7,692 nt of DNA, taken from positions 1 to 7,692 of the forward strand of contig CAYRNC010000082.1 of NCBI GenBank assembly GCA_964425645.1, written 5' to 3'. Positions within the stretch are counted from its first letter, which is position 1. Each line of letters opens with the position of its first letter. The notes under the pieces were generated by a model, which searched no databases, was not told the DNA's origin, and saw nothing but the letters and a program-made list of their open reading frames with translations. This document shows, one piece after another, positions 6,084-7,692 of the stretch. The position numbers and the translations under genes are program-made. This DNA comes from CAYRNC01 sp964425645 (lineage in GTDB: Bacteria; Bacillota; Clostridia; Peptostreptococcales; Anaerovoracaceae).

Positions 6084-6654
6084 TTACATACATAGAACTT
6101 TTTGAGACGGCACCATCTGATTCTTTCCGCTTTGCAGATGTACATGATCCTCATCAGCAAGAATATGCAGCCCTGCTGCCACCCGCTTTTCTTTCGACGC
6201 TGCCTTTTTTTCACCCTTCCCACCTTTTTTAACTTATTCTTCACCGTCTGCTTGCCTACTTCACCACCGGTTACTATGGCCGTATAGGAAACCTTCGCCG
6301 CCTTGGATACGAGACGGGCGCATACATTAGCACCTACCCGTTCATAGGCGGGTATATCAAGTATAAAATCCAAAGGATATACATTATTCTATCACGATAA
6401 TAATCCCGGGCTATGTCAATCCGCCCCACCTCTGTAAAAAGGCTTCTTTCCCGATCTTTTTCTTTTAGGACAAGCCCTTGCTTTTTCCGAAAGGCTTTGT
6501 CTTCCCTTAGCTTTTCATTTAATTGCTTTGCAATTCCGGCAATTAACTCTCGGACGCTTTCTTTGCAATGGCCCAGGGCGTCTGTTGCAAACTGATCGAT
6601 ATCTGAGAAGCCCTTTTTTTCGATACGTTTGCAAATATTTCTTCCCAATTCCAT
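6084..6654 (-). pseudogene. ISLre2 (UPF0236) transposase, frameshifted and truncated
   Basis: The N-terminal ~200 residues of an ISLre2 transposase can be followed across all three frames. From the ATG at 6654: MELGRNICKRIEKKGF, HCKESVRELI, FRKKQGLVLKEKDRERSLFTE and IARDYY. After a frameshift near 6380: IPAYERVGANVCARLVSKAA and IVTGGEVGKQTVKNKLKKV. After a second shift in an A-rich run near 6210: AAGLHILADEDHVHLQSGK, containing the conserved ADEDH block, until a TAA at 6086-6084. An intact transposase is roughly twice as long or more, so the C-terminal half is missing as well. The gene cannot give a working transposase without other copies. The upstream leader is shared with remnant A at 1687-1930. 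Confidence 0.88.
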
Positions 6655-6727
6655 AATAATTTATTGTACAATAGTTTCCCCAGGGATCTTCCTCCTTTGT
6701 TCGTTTTTGTCTGAAACAATTTTAACA

Positions 6728-6752
6728 CAGGAGAGTTGATCTCTGTTTTTTT
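6728..6752 (+). terminator. Terminator-like hairpin at the end of IS remnant B
   Basis: CAGGAGA-GTTGA-TCTCTG followed by seven Ts on the plus strand matches the hairpin at 1887-1909, with a changed loop but kept arms and U-run. Conservation of pairing between two decayed copies supports a real element feature. Confidence 0.5.
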
Positions 6753-6814
6753 CTTTCTAAAACTCTACAACTATTTTACACTATCTTATTATTTGCCATT
6801 TTATATTTGTGAAT

Positions 6815-7227
6815 TCATAATAATTTTTGAATATTGACAGCCATTATTATAATTCTTCCAATAGACAAGGCAACAAATATTGTCATAAAAGGAATCAGAA
6901 GTATAGAGATATAGCAGGAATACCATAGCCAATGCTCTATAGAATAATTATTCTCAATATAAATATATTTTATTGTCCGAACCATGAAGCAAAATAACAT
7001 CAAGCATACAATGGCTATAAGGAACTCAAGGGTTTATTTTTGAATTATCCGCTTTTTGAGGGATATACCCAGGTAATAAATAATCCAACGTAAACAAGGG
7101 CATATATCAGGCTATTATTTAAATAAATAAATACAGAATCTTTGATTACTAAAGGGGATTTTAATAGCATTGTGGAAATAATCAGAAGTGCAACAATTGC
7201 TGATCTATAGATTGTTTTTTTGTCCAT
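6815..7227 (-). pseudogene. N-terminal membrane fragment of a multi-TM sensor/regulator, broken
   Basis: Two frames join into one membrane protein start. From the ATG at 7227: MDKKTIYRSAIVALLIISTM, then a second hydrophobic segment ending GLFITWVY. This frame runs to a stop at 7045. Shifting frame near 7055 continues as LKKRIIQK, an in-frame TAA (7036-7034), then TLEFLIAIVCLMLFCFMVRT, IKYIYIENN and LWYSCYISILLIPFMTIFVALSIG, ending at 6815. The RTIKY...LWY.YY...FIP...FVALSLG pattern resembles the N-terminal multi-TM region of histidine kinases or LuxR-type regulators of Bacillota; this is from memory and the exact family is uncertain. About four membrane segments remain, and the rest of the sensor and its output domain are gone. 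The fragment stops within about 30 bases of IS remnant B, so insertion followed by deletion is likely. The ribosome site is weak (AGGA close to the ATG); a GTG at 7245 is an alternative start. Confidence 0.5.
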
Positions 7228-7277
7228 ATATCCTATAATTTTCACCCCTTTTCATATTGATAACCATGATATCTTGG

Positions 7278-7305
7278 CTCATATTTCAGACTACTTATGA
7301 GTCAA
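7278..7305 (-). promoter_or_regulatory. Possible promoter and dyad upstream of the sensor fragment
   Basis: Minus-strand TTGACT (7305-7300) and TATGAG (7283-7278) are 16 bases apart. The sequence also contains an inverted repeat, CTCATA and TATGAG (7301-7296 and 7283-7278), separated by 12 bases and spanning the spacer and -10. The -35 box is good (5 of 6), the -10 weak (4 of 6). The dyad may be an operator. Confidence 0.3.
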
Positions 7306-7573
7306 GCGGTACACTTCATGCGATTTAATTTCTTGATAAATGATAATTTTTCCACAATGTGTGCCTCGTCGCCGTGATTTTTATGACCATGTGTCCGGGA
7401 CCCCCTTGTCGGGGACGATATTTCCCTTTGAATCCATAGCATCGTGACAATTAAATTTAAATCAATATCATATTTTATCTTTTGAAACAGCCCTAATCTG
7501 TATTATCAAATATCAATCCAATCGTGCATTGATATATCCTGGAAAAAATTTTCCATTGGGGCCAGGTTATGCT
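7306..7573. other. Non-coding stretch with no gene I can support
   Basis: Together with the promoter region to its left this is about 345 bases without a credible gene. It is mostly AT-rich, with one GC-rich block (7391-7417) listed separately. Short open frames exist on the minus strand but none has a start, ribosome site or recognisable product. Confidence 0.5.
7391..7417. repeat. GC-rich imperfect inverted repeat (REP-like)
   Basis: Within AT-rich DNA, GTGTCCGGGACCCCC, TTGTC and GGGGACG give GTCC/GGAC outer complements and a CCCC/GGGG inner pairing option. The composition contrast and self-complementarity resemble short interspersed palindromic repeats found between genes in many bacteria. 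Only one copy is seen in the window, so repeat status is inferred from form alone. Confidence 0.3.
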
Positions 7574-7666
7574 TTACATGATATCCATCAAATGCTTCAC
7601 TCTGTACCCATTATCATATTCCAGTAATAACTTTACTGCTTTTAAACACTATTTATATGAAAACAT
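7574..7666 (-). pseudogene. Possible decayed 5' end of an IS3-type orfA
   Basis: A textbook ribosome site (AAGGAGG, 7679-7673) lies six bases ahead of an ATG at 7666-7664. The frame reads MFSYK, a TAG stop, then CLKAVKLLLEYDNGYRV and soon another stop at 7576-7574. IS3-family orfA proteins often begin (M)xxSYEFKLKAVKLYLEEGxGY, so the stop-interrupted peptide looks like a degraded start of one. The following helix-turn-helix is not recognisable. The match covers about 20 residues and rests on memory, so it may be coincidence; the ribosome site may instead serve a five-codon leader. Confidence 0.35.
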
Positions 7667-7692
7667 GCGGAACCTCCTTATTTATTTAAGTC

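Larger units (their letters stand above)
6084..6786 (-). mobile_element. ISLre2-type element remnant B
   Basis: It comprises the broken transposase plus about 130 bases of upstream sequence shared with remnant A (ATAGTTTCC, GGGATCTTCCTCC, ACAATTTTAACACAGGAGA and the terminator). Similarity between the copies ends near a TTTTACACT block at about 6774-6786, so the right boundary is probably there. The left boundary is a truncation near 6084, not a natural end. Same orientation as remnant A, 4.8 kb away. Terminal repeats were not resolved. Confidence 0.75.

Noticed and set aside
6543..6728. Small minus-strand frame beginning upstream of the ISLre2 transposase
   Set aside because: It overlaps the transposase start in another frame and has no family similarity.
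7500..7610. Thirty-odd codon minus-strand frame with a protein-like composition
   Set aside because: It has stops immediately upstream, no start or ribosome site, and no recognised relatives; too short to support.
1..7692. CRISPR array, tRNA, rRNA, riboswitch or defence system
   Set aside because: I saw no regularly spaced repeats, no tRNA-like cloverleaf with a CCA end, no rRNA-like sequence, and no defence genes. The window is explained by catalases, a cyclase and decayed mobile or regulatory genes.

Overview
The window looks like an accessory oxidative-stress region of a low-to-moderate-GC Gram-positive bacterium (Bacillota). Evidence for this is the strong AGGAGG-type ribosome sites, TTG/GTG starts, a Bacillus-type large-subunit catalase, UPF0236/ISLre2 transposase remnants, and pieces of MalT-like and multi-TM sensor regulators of a kind I associate with spore-forming Clostridia and Negativicutes. 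The genus cannot be fixed from the sequence, and the spore-former or anaerobe assignment is inference.

Layout, left to right. (1) Positions 1-1440, minus strand: a DUF454 (YbaN-like) small membrane protein lies upstream of the first 272 codons of a clade 3 small-subunit catalase, which runs off the left edge. There is a good sigma-A promoter in front of DUF454. A hairpin and a separate 19-bp dyad lie between the two genes. (2) 1522-2075: a frameshifted 5' remnant of an ISLre2-type element, fused in frame to sequence I do not recognise, and a small unrecognised reading frame. (3) 2096-4282, minus strand: a complete 685-residue clade 2 (KatE/HPII-type) catalase with its own terminator and a palindrome at a possible promoter. 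(4) 4378-4790, plus strand: a decayed fragment of a MalT-like regulator with a C-terminal BTAD/SARP-type region. (5) 4822-5949, minus strand: an intact membrane diguanylate cyclase (GGEEF, no I-site) with a hairpin at its stop codon. (6) 6084-6786: a second, more complete but three-frame-broken ISLre2 remnant in the same orientation as the first. (7) 6815-7305: the N-terminal membrane part of a sensor gene, broken by a frameshift and a nonsense codon and ending beside the IS remnant. (8) 7306-7692: non-coding sequence with a GC-rich repeat and, at the right edge, what may be the decayed start of an IS3-type orfA.

Function. The intact genes supply hydrogen-peroxide removal (two heme catalases of different clades on the same strand, plus a membrane protein of unknown role) and c-di-GMP synthesis. 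Everything between and around them is regulator or transposase debris. The two ISLre2 remnants flank KatE, the regulator remnant and the cyclase as direct repeats, which suggests past insertion or recombination. I found no convincing new multi-gene system. The most useful leads are the two catalase-associated palindromes, the DUF454-catalase pairing and the IS-flanked arrangement.
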